Assembly (NCBI GenBank): GCA_034168985.1
Contig: JAXFJE010000021.1
Span: forward strand, 186,001 to 250,000
Direction: 5' to 3'
Length of the DNA stretch: 64,000 nucleotides
DNA from: JALEVB01 sp022768265
GTDB lineage: Bacteria; Bacillota_I; Bacilli_A; Erysipelotrichales; Erysipelotrichaceae
A program made the translations under genes and the position numbers. The notes under the pieces were generated by a model. The model was given only the letters and a program-made list of their open reading frames with translations. It was not told where the DNA came from and ran no database searches. Every line of letters begins with the position of its first letter. Within the stretch, counting starts at the first letter, position 1. Shown here in pieces: positions 9,134-17,150 of this stretch.

Positions 9134-9147
9134 TTGGAGGTGATAGT

Positions 9148-9738
9148 TTGGCTCCCCGCAAGACCATCCATCAAACCATGATATTAGATGGTGCTATCAG
9201 CGTGATGGAACAATTAGGTTATGAAAAATTGAGCGTGCGCAATATTGCAAACCAGCTCAAGATCTCGACCCAACCTATTTATACCGAATTTAAAAATATT
9301 GAAGATCTTAAACAACATTTAGTTAAGTATATTCAAAATAATTATCTGCAACAACCTAAAAAAACTTACAAAGATTTTGCTTTATGTTATCTATACTTTG
9401 CCAAAGAACATAAAGAATTATTTAAATTTTTATACTTACGTAAGCGAAATGGTATGAAAGAGCTTGATGATATCAACTATGAGCTAGCCATCAGCTTTTT
9501 AGCTGAAAGCTTAGATCTAGATACCAAAATTGCCAAAGATCTACATCAACGCATGCAGATCTATTGTTACTCTTTAGGGGTCATGATTGCGACGGATTAT
9601 CAAGAATATAGTTATGATCAGATCAACACTGAGCTTAGTCATATCTTTAGGATCATGCTTTCTTATTACAAACAAATAACTAATGAACAAGATTTTGGTT
9701 ATTGGTTAGATAAAACACATCATCTATACTACAAATAA
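9148..9738 (+). CDS. TetR/AcrR family regulator of the flavoprotein operon
   Basis: A 196-residue regulator with an N-terminal TetR helix-turn-helix (about 8-55; YEKLSVRNIANQLKISTQPIY) and a helical ligand-binding domain. GGAGGTGA at 9136-9143 sits at correct distance from the TTG at 9148; the ATG at 9124 lies inside the palindrome and upstream of this ribosome site, so TTG is the likelier start. It heads a same-strand run of four genes with 11-bp or shorter gaps, so it probably senses the substrate of the three reductases that follow. Confidence 0.88.
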   Translation: MAPRKTIHQTMILDGAISVMEQLGYEKLSVRNIANQLKISTQPIYTEFKNIEDLKQHLVKYIQNNYLQQPKKTYKDFALCYLYFAKEHKELFKFLYLRKRNGMKELDDINYELAISFLAESLDLDTKIAKDLHQRMQIYCYSLGVMIATDYQEYSYDQINTELSHIFRIMLSYYKQITNEQDFGYWLDKTHHLYYK

Positions 9739-9749
9739 AGGAGGAAAAC

Positions 9750-11300
9750 ATGGAAAAAGCTGTAGCAAAACATTATGATGTCGTTGTCATCGGGGCTGGT
9801 AATGGTGGCTTGTGTGCTGCTATTAGGGTCCTTCAAGGCAACAAAAGCTGTCTATTATTAGAAAAACACAATCTGCCTGGTGGTTTTGCTACTAGCTTCA
9901 AACGTGGAAGATTTGAATTTGAAGCTAGTTTGCATGAACTAAATGATTTTGGTTCTTATGATGATCCCGGTGATATTCGAAAATTATTTCGCTCATTAGG
10001 TGTCGAAGATAAGATCGATTGGATCCGCATTCCTGAAGCTTATCACTTGATCACTACCGATAAAAAATACGACTGTGAAATGCCATTTGGTATCGAAGCG
10101 TTCATCGACAAGATGGAAAGTTATGTACCAGGATCTTCTAAATCGATGCACGACTTCTTTGAATTATGTAATGAGGTCCGCGATGCCCAAACTTACTCTA
10201 ATTCAGTAAATGGTAATACTGATCCAAGCTACATGAAAGCTCATTTTCCTAACTTTATCAAAGCTGGAAGCTATAGTGTCAACGAAGTGCTTGATGCTTT
10301 GAAGATGCCAAAACAAGCGCAAGATATCTTAAATGCCTATTGGTGTTATCTGGGGGTAGATTGTGATCGGATGAGCTTTTTACACTATGGTTCCATGGTC
10401 ATTCGCTATATCACCAAAGATGCCTGGATGCCTACCATGAAATCACACGAGATAAGTCTTGCTTTAGATCAAAGGATCCGTGAATTAGGTGGAGACATCT
10501 GGTATAACAGTGAAGTACAAGAAATCTTATGTGATCAAGATCGTAAGATCAATGGGGTAAAACTAAGCGATGGCACGATCATCCACACCAAACATATCAT
10601 CGCCAATTGTTCACCACATTTGGTATTTGGCAAGCTATTACCTAAAGAGGCCGTTAATGAAAAAATGGTTCGTGCTACCAATGCTCGTACCTTTGCTGGT
10701 AGAGGCTTCACCTTATTTTTAGGTTTAAATAAAACTGCGCAAGAACTTGGTATCAAAAGTCATAACTACTTTATCTATGATACTGCAGATACCGTCAAAC
10801 AATATGACTTGATGAAAAAGATCGATACCAATCATGTTCAAGCAACTGTTTGTCTAAATAACGCGCACCCTGAATGCTCGCCTGCTGGTACTTGCATGAT
10901 GTATTTTACGACCATGTTCATGAGCGATGATTGGGGCAATGTTACCGATGAAGAATATTTCAACATGAAAAATAAAGTTGCTGAAGATATGATCAATGTC
11001 TTTGAAAGGGAAACTGGTTGTAAGATCAAAGATGCCATCGAAGAAATCGCCATCGCATCACCTACAACTTATGCACGCTATTGTGGTCATCCTCAAGGTG
11101 TCATTTATGGCTATGAAACTTGCGAATGGGATAGCTTGATGCCACGAATGATGATGATGAAAGAAGATGCCAAACTATTCCCTGGCTTGCGTTTTGCAGG
11201 TGGCTACGCTATGCGTTCTAGTGGCTATTCAAGTTCATATGTTTCAGGAGATCTATCAGGACGTCAAACTGTTGGCGATATCAATGCGGAGGTAAAATAA
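9750..11300 (+). CDS. CrtI-like FAD-dependent oxidoreductase (phytoene desaturase / retinol saturase superfamily)
   Basis: A 516-residue flavoprotein. The dinucleotide motif VVVIGAGNGGLCAAI (about 11-25) is followed by the GG motif NLPGGFATSFKRGRFEFE, and the C-terminus has PGLRFAGGYAMRSSGYSSSYVSG, the FAD-closing segment of CrtI-type enzymes. This superfamily adds or removes hydrogen across C=C bonds of hydrophobic substrates (carotenoids, retinol, steroid-like molecules). Carotenoid partners (crtM/crtB, crtE) are absent, so carotenoid synthesis is unlikely. It follows TetR by 11 bp and abuts the next gene directly (stop 11300, start 11301). Real substrate unknown. Confidence 0.85.
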   Translation: MEKAVAKHYDVVVIGAGNGGLCAAIRVLQGNKSCLLLEKHNLPGGFATSFKRGRFEFEASLHELNDFGSYDDPGDIRKLFRSLGVEDKIDWIRIPEAYHLITTDKKYDCEMPFGIEAFIDKMESYVPGSSKSMHDFFELCNEVRDAQTYSNSVNGNTDPSYMKAHFPNFIKAGSYSVNEVLDALKMPKQAQDILNAYWCYLGVDCDRMSFLHYGSMVIRYITKDAWMPTMKSHEISLALDQRIRELGGDIWYNSEVQEILCDQDRKINGVKLSDGTIIHTKHIIANCSPHLVFGKLLPKEAVNEKMVRATNARTFAGRGFTLFLGLNKTAQELGIKSHNYFIYDTADTVKQYDLMKKIDTNHVQATVCLNNAHPECSPAGTCMMYFTTMFMSDDWGNVTDEEYFNMKNKVAEDMINVFERETGCKIKDAIEEIAIASPTTYARYCGHPQGVIYGYETCEWDSLMPRMMMMKEDAKLFPGLRFAGGYAMRSSGYSSSYVSGDLSGRQTVGDINAEVK

Positions 11301-12461
11301 ATGAAATTCAAAAAACAAATATTTGGCTTCATGGACATGTTGCGTTTTAAAAAATTAGTGCCAAATCGCCAAAAAGCTTTAGACAATGGACCTAATACGC
11401 CATTACCAACAACCTATCGAACCAATGAATTAGCTAAACGCTTGCATCCAGGATATATGCAGGTAGAATTAATAGAAATCAACCCTTTGAATGATCGCAT
11501 CAAAGAATTTGTCTTTAAACGTGTCGATCAAGAGGCTTTTCCTTTTTTCCAAGCTGGTCAATATGTGGCTTTACAAGCACATGTCAATAATGGCTTGATC
11601 TCTCGCCCATATTCCATCGTTTCATCCCCTAAAGATGCTTTAAACAATCGCTTGGTCTTAGCGATCGAAAAAGCTGGGTATTTTTCTAATTACATGCATG
11701 ATGAAGCTAAGTTACATGATACTTTCATGATGAGCGAACCAAGTGGAGAATTTCATTATGAAAGCTTAAAAGATCAGCAACACATCATTGCAATCGCTGG
11801 TGGTAGTGGGATCACCCCATTTATTTCCATGGCTAAAAGCATGATCGAAAAAAGTGAAAAATTTACTATGACCTTATTCTATGGAGCTAGCGATGAAAAG
11901 CATCTAGCTTATAAAGAACAATTAGATAATTATGCAAAACAAGGTTTAAAGGTCATCTATGTATTGAGCGATGAAAAAAAAGAAGGCTATGAACATGGAT
12001 TTATCACCAAGGAAATCTTGGATAAATATGCGGATGTTCGCAACAGTTCGATCTTCATGTGCGGACCTAGCAAGATGTATGATTTTGTCCTTAAGGAATT
12101 AGCAAGCTATGATCTACCGCTTAAGGCCATTCATAAAGATGCAACATGCTGTCAAGATTTAGATATCAAAGATCCAAAGACCTTCAAGCTTTGTGTGCAT
12201 ATGCGTGATCAAGTATATGAAATACCTGCTTTAGAAAATGAAACGATCTTAGTTGCCATGGAAAGAGCTGGCATTAATGCCCCAAACAAATGTCGCGCTG
12301 GAGGCTGTGGTTTTTGTCATAGCAAATGGATCAAAGGTGAATACATCGTTGCCAAAGATCGTGATGGTCGCCGAGAAGCAGATATTAAATTTGGCTTTAT
12401 CCATCCATGTGTCTGCTATCCAAAATCCGATCTAGAAATTGAAGTACCACCTGCTTATTAA
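11301..12461 (+). CDS. NAD(P)H-dependent flavin/2Fe-2S oxidoreductase
   Basis: A 386-residue phthalate-dioxygenase-reductase-like protein. FAD-binding SRPYSIVSSP is at about residue 96; the NAD-binding part holds AGGSGITPFIS (about 170) and FMCGP (about 252); a C-terminal plant-type 2Fe-2S domain has C-x4-C-x2-C in NKCRAGGCGFC (about 330) and the fourth Cys in the HPCVC region. It passes electrons from NAD(P)H through FAD to the 2Fe-2S cluster and on to a partner. No oxygenase is present and the cell is probably anaerobic, so the partner is more likely one of the adjacent reductases. Confidence 0.9.
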   Translation: MKFKKQIFGFMDMLRFKKLVPNRQKALDNGPNTPLPTTYRTNELAKRLHPGYMQVELIEINPLNDRIKEFVFKRVDQEAFPFFQAGQYVALQAHVNNGLISRPYSIVSSPKDALNNRLVLAIEKAGYFSNYMHDEAKLHDTFMMSEPSGEFHYESLKDQQHIIAIAGGSGITPFISMAKSMIEKSEKFTMTLFYGASDEKHLAYKEQLDNYAKQGLKVIYVLSDEKKEGYEHGFITKEILDKYADVRNSSIFMCGPSKMYDFVLKELASYDLPLKAIHKDATCCQDLDIKDPKTFKLCVHMRDQVYEIPALENETILVAMERAGINAPNKCRAGGCGFCHSKWIKGEYIVAKDRDGRREADIKFGFIHPCVCYPKSDLEIEVPPAY

Positions 12462-12471
12462 GGAGCGCTAT

Positions 12472-14526
12472 ATGAAAAAAGAATATGAAGTATTATTTAC
12501 CCCTTGGCATATCGGCAAGGTAAAGATCAAAAACCGTATCGTCTTATGTCCAATGGGTGGAACATCGCTATTTGGCTGGATGGAACCTAATCATTTTGAT
12601 AAGGTAGCCGCTCAATTCTTCTTAGAACGGGCCCAAAATAATGTCGGTTTGATCATCCCTGGCATCGCACCTTTAAAAGATACTTTCGGTGGCCGTTGGT
12701 TATATGAAAATAAAAAGATGTTCCAAGAATTAAAACCTTACATGGGACAGATCCATCAAACTGGCGCTAAGCTTTTTGTCCAACTAACCGCTGGTTTTGG
12801 CCGCAGCTTTGCCATCACTGAAGATCTAAAGATCCTGTTAAAAAATAAAGGCTTGGCAACATTAGCCAAACCAATCATCGATGCCCAATACATTTGTGCA
12901 TCACCTAGTGAATTACCATCACGCTGGGCAGAAGATATCACCTGCCGGGCCATTACCAAAAGAGAAATCCAAGAATTAGTCACAGCATTTGCTAAAACAG
13001 CTAAGTTATGTAAAGAAGCCGGCGTCGATGGCGTTGAAGTTCACGCCGTCCATGAAGGCTATCTAATGGATCAATTTACTTTACCATACACTAATTTCCG
13101 TAAGGATGAATATGGTGGTAGCTTTGAAAATCGCTATCGTTTCGCGGTTGAAGTTGTTAAAGCCATCAAAGAAGCTTGTGGTCAGGATTACCCTGTATCT
13201 TTAAGATATTCTGCCATCAGCAAGACCAAAGGCTTCAATGAAGGTGCGATCTATGGCGAAGAAGATTATGTTGAAGTTGGCCGTGATCTGATCGAAAGTG
13301 AAAAAGCGGTTAAATATCTTGAAGCAGCAGGCTATGACATGTTAAACACCGATAATGGAACATATGATGCTTGGTATTGGTCACACCCGCCACAATACAT
13401 GCCACAAAACTGTAACTTAAACGATGCGGCCCATATCAGAAAATTTGTTGATATCCCTGTTGTATGTGCCGGCAGGATGACCCTTGATGCCGCTGCAAAG
13501 GCCATAACTGAAAATCGTATCGATGCCATGGGCGTGGCTAGACAATTTCTAGCTGATGGTCAATGGGTCACGAAGGTCTTAGAAGATCGTGAAGATGATA
13601 TCTTACCATGCATCTGCTGTCACAATGCCTGCTTCCCACTTGCCCATTACAAAGGGGTAGCTAACGATGAAAGCTTTAGCGATGCCCGTGGCATGTCGCG
13701 TTGCGCATTGAACCCTCAAACGATGCAAGGACATAAATATGATATCAAACCAGCAAAAAAACGTAAAAAGATCGCAATCATCGGTGGAGGAGTTGCAGGC
13801 ATGGAGTTTGCACGTATCGCGACCCTTCGCCAGCATCAAGTAACGATATATGAAAAAAGCAATGATCTAGGGGGCGTTTTTGTAGCAGCTGCTGCCCCAT
13901 TCTTTAAAGAAAAAGATAAAGAATTGCTAAAGTGGTATAAGAAACAAATCAAAGATCTAAATATCGAGGTTAAATACCAGCATGAAATCAAAGATATCAG
14001 CACGCTTGACGCTGATGAGATCGTCATTGCAACTGGCAGCATCCCTAAAAACCTAAATGTCAAAGGATGCGAAAAAGCCATCGATGCGATCGATTATCTA
14101 AATGGCCATAAAACAGGCGAAAATGTTGTTATCATTGGCGGCGGCCTAAGTGGTTGTGAAATTGCCTTTGATCTATATCATCAAGGTAAAAAACCGATCA
14201 TCGTCGAAAGCAAAAATGATCTGATGGCCACAAGAGGCTTATGCTTGGCCAACTCATCTTATCTAAGAGATTTCTTCAAGGTCAAAAAAGTAGAAGTCTA
14301 TTTAGAAAGTAAGGTCCTTGCCCTAGAAGATGATAAAGTGATCATCATAGATCAGCATGGGCAAACCATCAGCTTAAAAACTGATACCATCATCAAAGCG
14401 ATAGGCTATGATAGCAACCCATTACATAAACGTGCACCACGCATCCATGTCATTGGTGATGCCAATAAAGTAGGTAACCTACGTACCGTCGTATGGCAAG
14501 CTTGGAAAAAAGCCATCACTATTTAA
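12472..14526 (+). CDS. Old Yellow Enzyme / 2,4-dienoyl-CoA reductase family NADH:flavin oxidoreductase
   Basis: A 684-residue multicentre enzyme. The N-terminal FMN TIM barrel (about 1-370) has LFTPWHIGKVKIKNRIV and the catalytic-region pair VEVHAVHEGYLMDQF; a 4Fe-4S cluster motif CICCHNAC is at about 380; then come FAD (IAIIGGGVAGMEFA, about 437) and NAD(P) (VVIIGGGLSGCEIA, about 555) domains. The layout matches dienoyl-CoA, bile-acid and enoate reductases that hydrogenate activated C=C bonds. Between the third and fourth cluster Cys (RCALNP) there are 23 residues, more than the usual 11-12. Start at 12472 after AAGGAG; upstream in-frame ATGs overlap the previous gene. Confidence 0.9.
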   Translation: MKKEYEVLFTPWHIGKVKIKNRIVLCPMGGTSLFGWMEPNHFDKVAAQFFLERAQNNVGLIIPGIAPLKDTFGGRWLYENKKMFQELKPYMGQIHQTGAKLFVQLTAGFGRSFAITEDLKILLKNKGLATLAKPIIDAQYICASPSELPSRWAEDITCRAITKREIQELVTAFAKTAKLCKEAGVDGVEVHAVHEGYLMDQFTLPYTNFRKDEYGGSFENRYRFAVEVVKAIKEACGQDYPVSLRYSAISKTKGFNEGAIYGEEDYVEVGRDLIESEKAVKYLEAAGYDMLNTDNGTYDAWYWSHPPQYMPQNCNLNDAAHIRKFVDIPVVCAGRMTLDAAAKAITENRIDAMGVARQFLADGQWVTKVLEDREDDILPCICCHNACFPLAHYKGVANDESFSDARGMSRCALNPQTMQGHKYDIKPAKKRKKIAIIGGGVAGMEFARIATLRQHQVTIYEKSNDLGGVFVAAAAPFFKEKDKELLKWYKKQIKDLNIEVKYQHEIKDISTLDADEIVIATGSIPKNLNVKGCEKAIDAIDYLNGHKTGENVVIIGGGLSGCEIAFDLYHQGKKPIIVESKNDLMATRGLCLANSSYLRDFFKVKKVEVYLESKVLALEDDKVIIIDQHGQTISLKTDTIIKAIGYDSNPLHKRAPRIHVIGDANKVGNLRTVVWQAWKKAITI

Positions 14527-14540
14527 TTTAATCTTCATCG

Positions 14541-14585
14541 ACCTTCTTTCTTTAGTATAATAGTGGCTAAGAAAGAAGGTTTTTA
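14541..14585 (+). terminator. Terminator with a -10-like element in its loop
   Basis: A 12-bp perfect stem (14541-14552 with 14569-14580) is followed by five T, ending the flavoprotein operon. The 16-nt loop contains TATAAT (14556-14561), placed to start transcription of the next gene within the 3' arm; that arm also carries its AGAAGG ribosome site. Confidence 0.8.
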
Positions 14586-14587
14586 TC

Positions 14588-15064
14588 ATGTCAATCACCA
14601 TGCGCCTTGCCCAAAAACAAGATATCCCCGCTATTTTACAGTTGCTGAATGAGGTCTTAGAAGTTCATGCAGCAATCAGGCCTGATATCTTCATCCCCAA
14701 TACGACCAAATATCAATACGCTCAACTATCTGCCATGATCAATGATCAAGATAAACCGATCATCGTTGCTTGCGATGAATTGGATCAGGTTGTTGGTTAT
14801 GCTTTTTGCCTATTTGAAAAGATCGATCATCCTTTCATGCATCAGCGCAAGTTATTATATGTTGATGATATCTGCGTTAATAAAAAGTTTCAACATCAAC
14901 ACATCGGTACGATGATCTTTACATCAATCAAGCAACTAGCCATCACCCATGATTGTGATACCATCACCTTGAATGTATGGGAAGGTAATGATCAAGCTTG
15001 GCATTTTTATCAAAAAATGGGCATGACCAAGCGCAAGACCATGCTAGAACTAAACCTAAAATAA
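14588..15064 (+). CDS. GNAT family N-acetyltransferase
   Basis: A 158-residue GNAT protein: N-terminal MRLAQKQDIPAILQLLNEV, acetyl-CoA loop region KFQHQHIGTMIFTSI (about 105-119), then NVWEGNDQAWHFYQKMGM near the C-terminus, as in RimI-like enzymes. The gene has its own possible promoter inside the upstream terminator and ends in an intrinsic terminator. Substrate unknown. Confidence 0.88.
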   Translation: MSITMRLAQKQDIPAILQLLNEVLEVHAAIRPDIFIPNTTKYQYAQLSAMINDQDKPIIVACDELDQVVGYAFCLFEKIDHPFMHQRKLLYVDDICVNKKFQHQHIGTMIFTSIKQLAITHDCDTITLNVWEGNDQAWHFYQKMGMTKRKTMLELNLK

Positions 15065-15087
15065 GTCACCAATAAGGTGACTTTTTT
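15063..15087. terminator. Bidirectional intrinsic terminator
   Basis: Eight-bp perfect stem (15063-15070 with 15076-15083), 5-nt loop and T run between the convergent acetyltransferase and flavodoxin-fold genes. Confidence 0.85.
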
Positions 15088-15700
15088 AGATGAAATTTGT
15101 TGCAATCCGTTTTTCTGTAGCTGGTAAACCATATTGTTCTTTAGCTAAGGCAATAGCTTTTAATAAAAAGGCCATATTGCGTCCTAAGGTTCGCATCGTC
15201 TGTAATCCTTCCTCATCCTTCAAGACATCTTCAGGCGTAAAGCCATGAACCATGTTCCAATATTGGCTAGAAACAATCGGCATTTGGGAAATGGTAAAAT
15301 ACTTATTTAGCTCATCAAAGGTTGCCGTATTTCCCCCACGACGCGCACTGACAATAGCCGCGCCGACTTTCATGCGCTTATCCATTTTGACACTATGAAA
15401 CAAGCGATCCAAATAAGCGATCAAGGTACCATTAGCACTAGCATAATAAACTGGCGAACCAACGATCAAACCATCGCAAGCTTTAAATTTTGCTGCTGTT
15501 TCATTAACGATATCCTCAAAAACACACCCCTCTTGCTTACGGCAATGATCACAAGCAATACATCCTCTAATAGCTTGATTGCCCACATGGATGATTTCTG
15601 TTTCGATACCTTCTTCATGCAAAACTTTTGCTAGCTCTTGTAAAGCGGTATATGTGCAGCCTTTAGCATTAGGACTGCCATTGATCATCAAGACCTTCAT
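15086..15700 (-). CDS. Flavodoxin-fold NAD(P)H-dependent FMN reductase / iron-sulfur flavoprotein
   Basis: A 204-residue flavodoxin-like protein. The phosphate loop is MINGSPNAKGCTYTALQEL (about 5-23); the FMN-contact loop is GSPVYYASANG. IACDHCRKQEGC at about 48-60 resembles the compact Cys motif of iron-sulfur flavoproteins. Such proteins reduce FMN, quinones or small electron acceptors. The start at 15700 is favoured by the spacing from AGGTGA; ATG 15703 is also possible. It is divergent from the unknown gene at 15765. Confidence 0.85.
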   Translation of the reverse strand: MKVLMINGSPNAKGCTYTALQELAKVLHEEGIETEIIHVGNQAIRGCIACDHCRKQEGCVFEDIVNETAAKFKACDGLIVGSPVYYASANGTLIAYLDRLFHSVKMDKRMKVGAAIVSARRGGNTATFDELNKYFTISQMPIVSSQYWNMVHGFTPEDVLKDEEGLQTMRTLGRNMAFLLKAIALAKEQYGLPATEKRIATNFI

Positions 15701-15764
15701 CATTATCACCTCTTCTTTGCTTATAGTATATTATGAATTATAATAGAAAAAAAGAGGTGCTCAC

Positions 15765-16193
15765 ATGAAAGAATTAGATGAATTTTCATATCGCTGTGGC
15801 GTGATCGATTGCTTTAGCGAAATGGTCAAAGCTAAGCTCAAACCAATGGCCATGGCTCACCCTTGCCATGATTTAGATCAACGTGATAGCTATATCCCCT
15901 TTGTCACGAAGATCTGTCAAAATTATGGCATCAAATATTATTTGGATGATGATCCTTTATTAAGTGATCTTTTTCCATTGGCTTTAAATAAAGATACCTA
16001 TAATATCATCCTCTATCAAGATGATGCCATCATCAAAAAATACCAACAGCTTAAGCATCAAAAACAACTAGCTTTGCAACAAGGCAATTATGAACATTTA
16101 CGTAATGATATCGCCTATCAATTTGGTAAGTTATTAGGTTACGATGATAGTACCATCAAACGCTATATCCTAGAAAATAATGATAAAGAATAA
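15765..16193 (+). CDS. Conserved-looking protein of unknown function
   Basis: A 142-residue soluble acidic/basic mixed protein that I do not recognise. Features seen: an N-terminal stretch with CGVIDCFSEM and HPCHDL (three Cys, two His within 35 residues, a possible metal or redox site), a central all-alpha/beta region, and a C-terminal YQFGKLLGYDDSTIKRYI helix pair. A ribosome site (AAAGAGGTG) precedes the ATG and codon use matches the neighbours, so it is a real gene. It is divergent from the FMN reductase and ends 1 bp from the convergent ROK gene. Confidence 0.75.
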   Translation: MKELDEFSYRCGVIDCFSEMVKAKLKPMAMAHPCHDLDQRDSYIPFVTKICQNYGIKYYLDDDPLLSDLFPLALNKDTYNIILYQDDAIIKKYQQLKHQKQLALQQGNYEHLRNDIAYQFGKLLGYDDSTIKRYILENNDKE

Positions 16194-16194
16194 A

Positions 16195-17076
16195 TCAGCC
16201 TTGATTTTGATAATGCAATAAAGCACCGATCAAATTAGCGTCATTGGCAAACTTGCATCTTTCTATTTTAGGAAAACAAGGCAAATAAGGATAGCTAGCT
16301 TTAGCAGTCGCTAGGGCCTCTTGGATATATGCCATAAATAGCGGTTCTTGAGAGATGCCCCCTCCGATAACAACCTTATCAGGATCGATGATATATTGTA
16401 GCTGGATGATCCACATAGCAAGCTTATGGGCTACTTTTTGCATGGCTTTTGCTACTTGTTGATTTCCTTGTTTGATCAAGAAAAAAGCTTGTTCCCCTTG
16501 AATATCATCCAGACCACTTTCTATTTGGATAGCTTTCATGATTCCTCGCTTGCCACAGTTGCTGGCCCAAAAATTATCTGGCTGCAGTCCTTTTTCCATA
16601 TCTATGCTTAAAAATGAAAATTCACCTGCACTTAAATGGTTGCCCTTGATGATCTTCCGATCGATCACGATGCCTCCGCCAATACCGGTACCAAGGATGA
16701 TCGCGGCACCATTATCAACATCTTGTAGATTACCTAGACATAATTCCGCTAAGGTCGCACAGCGGGCATCATTTTCCACACTTACTGGCAACTGATAGCG
16801 ATCTTGTAATAACGCAACGATGGAAGTATCATCTAAATAATGCAACGAACCACCAGTATAAGCATAACCTTTTTGAGCATCGATGAAACCTGGCATTGCC
16901 AGTGCTATCCCCTTTATAGACGGTAGATTTAAGATGATATCATCTAGAACCTGCATAAAATCCACACGATTTAAAGGCGTTTCGATCCGTGCTTTAAAAA
17001 GTGGCTGCCAAGCTTCATCAAACATTCCATATTTGATATAGGTTCCTCCTATATCAATTGCCAAGATATCTTTCAT
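16195..17076 (-). CDS. ROK family sugar kinase
   Basis: A 293-residue ROK protein without a DNA-binding domain, hence a kinase rather than a repressor. ATP motif LAIDIGGTYIKYG (about 4-16), a VENDARCATLAE segment carrying the catalytic Asp, and ILGTGIGGGIV (about 127-137) are clear. The usual ROK zinc motif with CxCGxxGC is reduced to WASNCGKRG, so the structural zinc is probably absent. Likely substrates are glucose, N-acetylmannosamine or another hexose. AAGGTGATG precedes the ATG; gene is monocistronic, tail to tail with the unknown gene. Confidence 0.9.
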   Translation of the reverse strand: MKDILAIDIGGTYIKYGMFDEAWQPLFKARIETPLNRVDFMQVLDDIILNLPSIKGIALAMPGFIDAQKGYAYTGGSLHYLDDTSIVALLQDRYQLPVSVENDARCATLAELCLGNLQDVDNGAAIILGTGIGGGIVIDRKIIKGNHLSAGEFSFLSIDMEKGLQPDNFWASNCGKRGIMKAIQIESGLDDIQGEQAFFLIKQGNQQVAKAMQKVAHKLAMWIIQLQYIIDPDKVVIGGGISQEPLFMAYIQEALATAKASYPYLPCFPKIERCKFANDANLIGALLHYQNQG

Positions 17077-17115
17077 ATCATCACCTTCTTTTAAGCTATT
17101 TTAGCACTTCCACAC

Positions 17116-17150
17116 AAAAAAGTGATAGGTTTTTAAGCCATATCACTTTT
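17116..17150 (-). terminator. Intrinsic terminator of the MATE gene
   Basis: On the minus strand, 10-bp arms (17141-17150 with 17117-17126 region; AAAAGTGATA/TATCACTTTT) are followed by a T run. It overlaps the last codons of the gene. Confidence 0.8.

Noticed and set aside
9750..11300. Carotenoid biosynthesis by the CrtI-like enzyme
   Set aside because: No phytoene synthase or prenyl transferase genes; neighbours are reductases.
12439..12471. Longer N-terminus for the OYE-type enzyme
   Set aside because: Ribosome site AAGGAG points to 12472 and family proteins start at the barrel.
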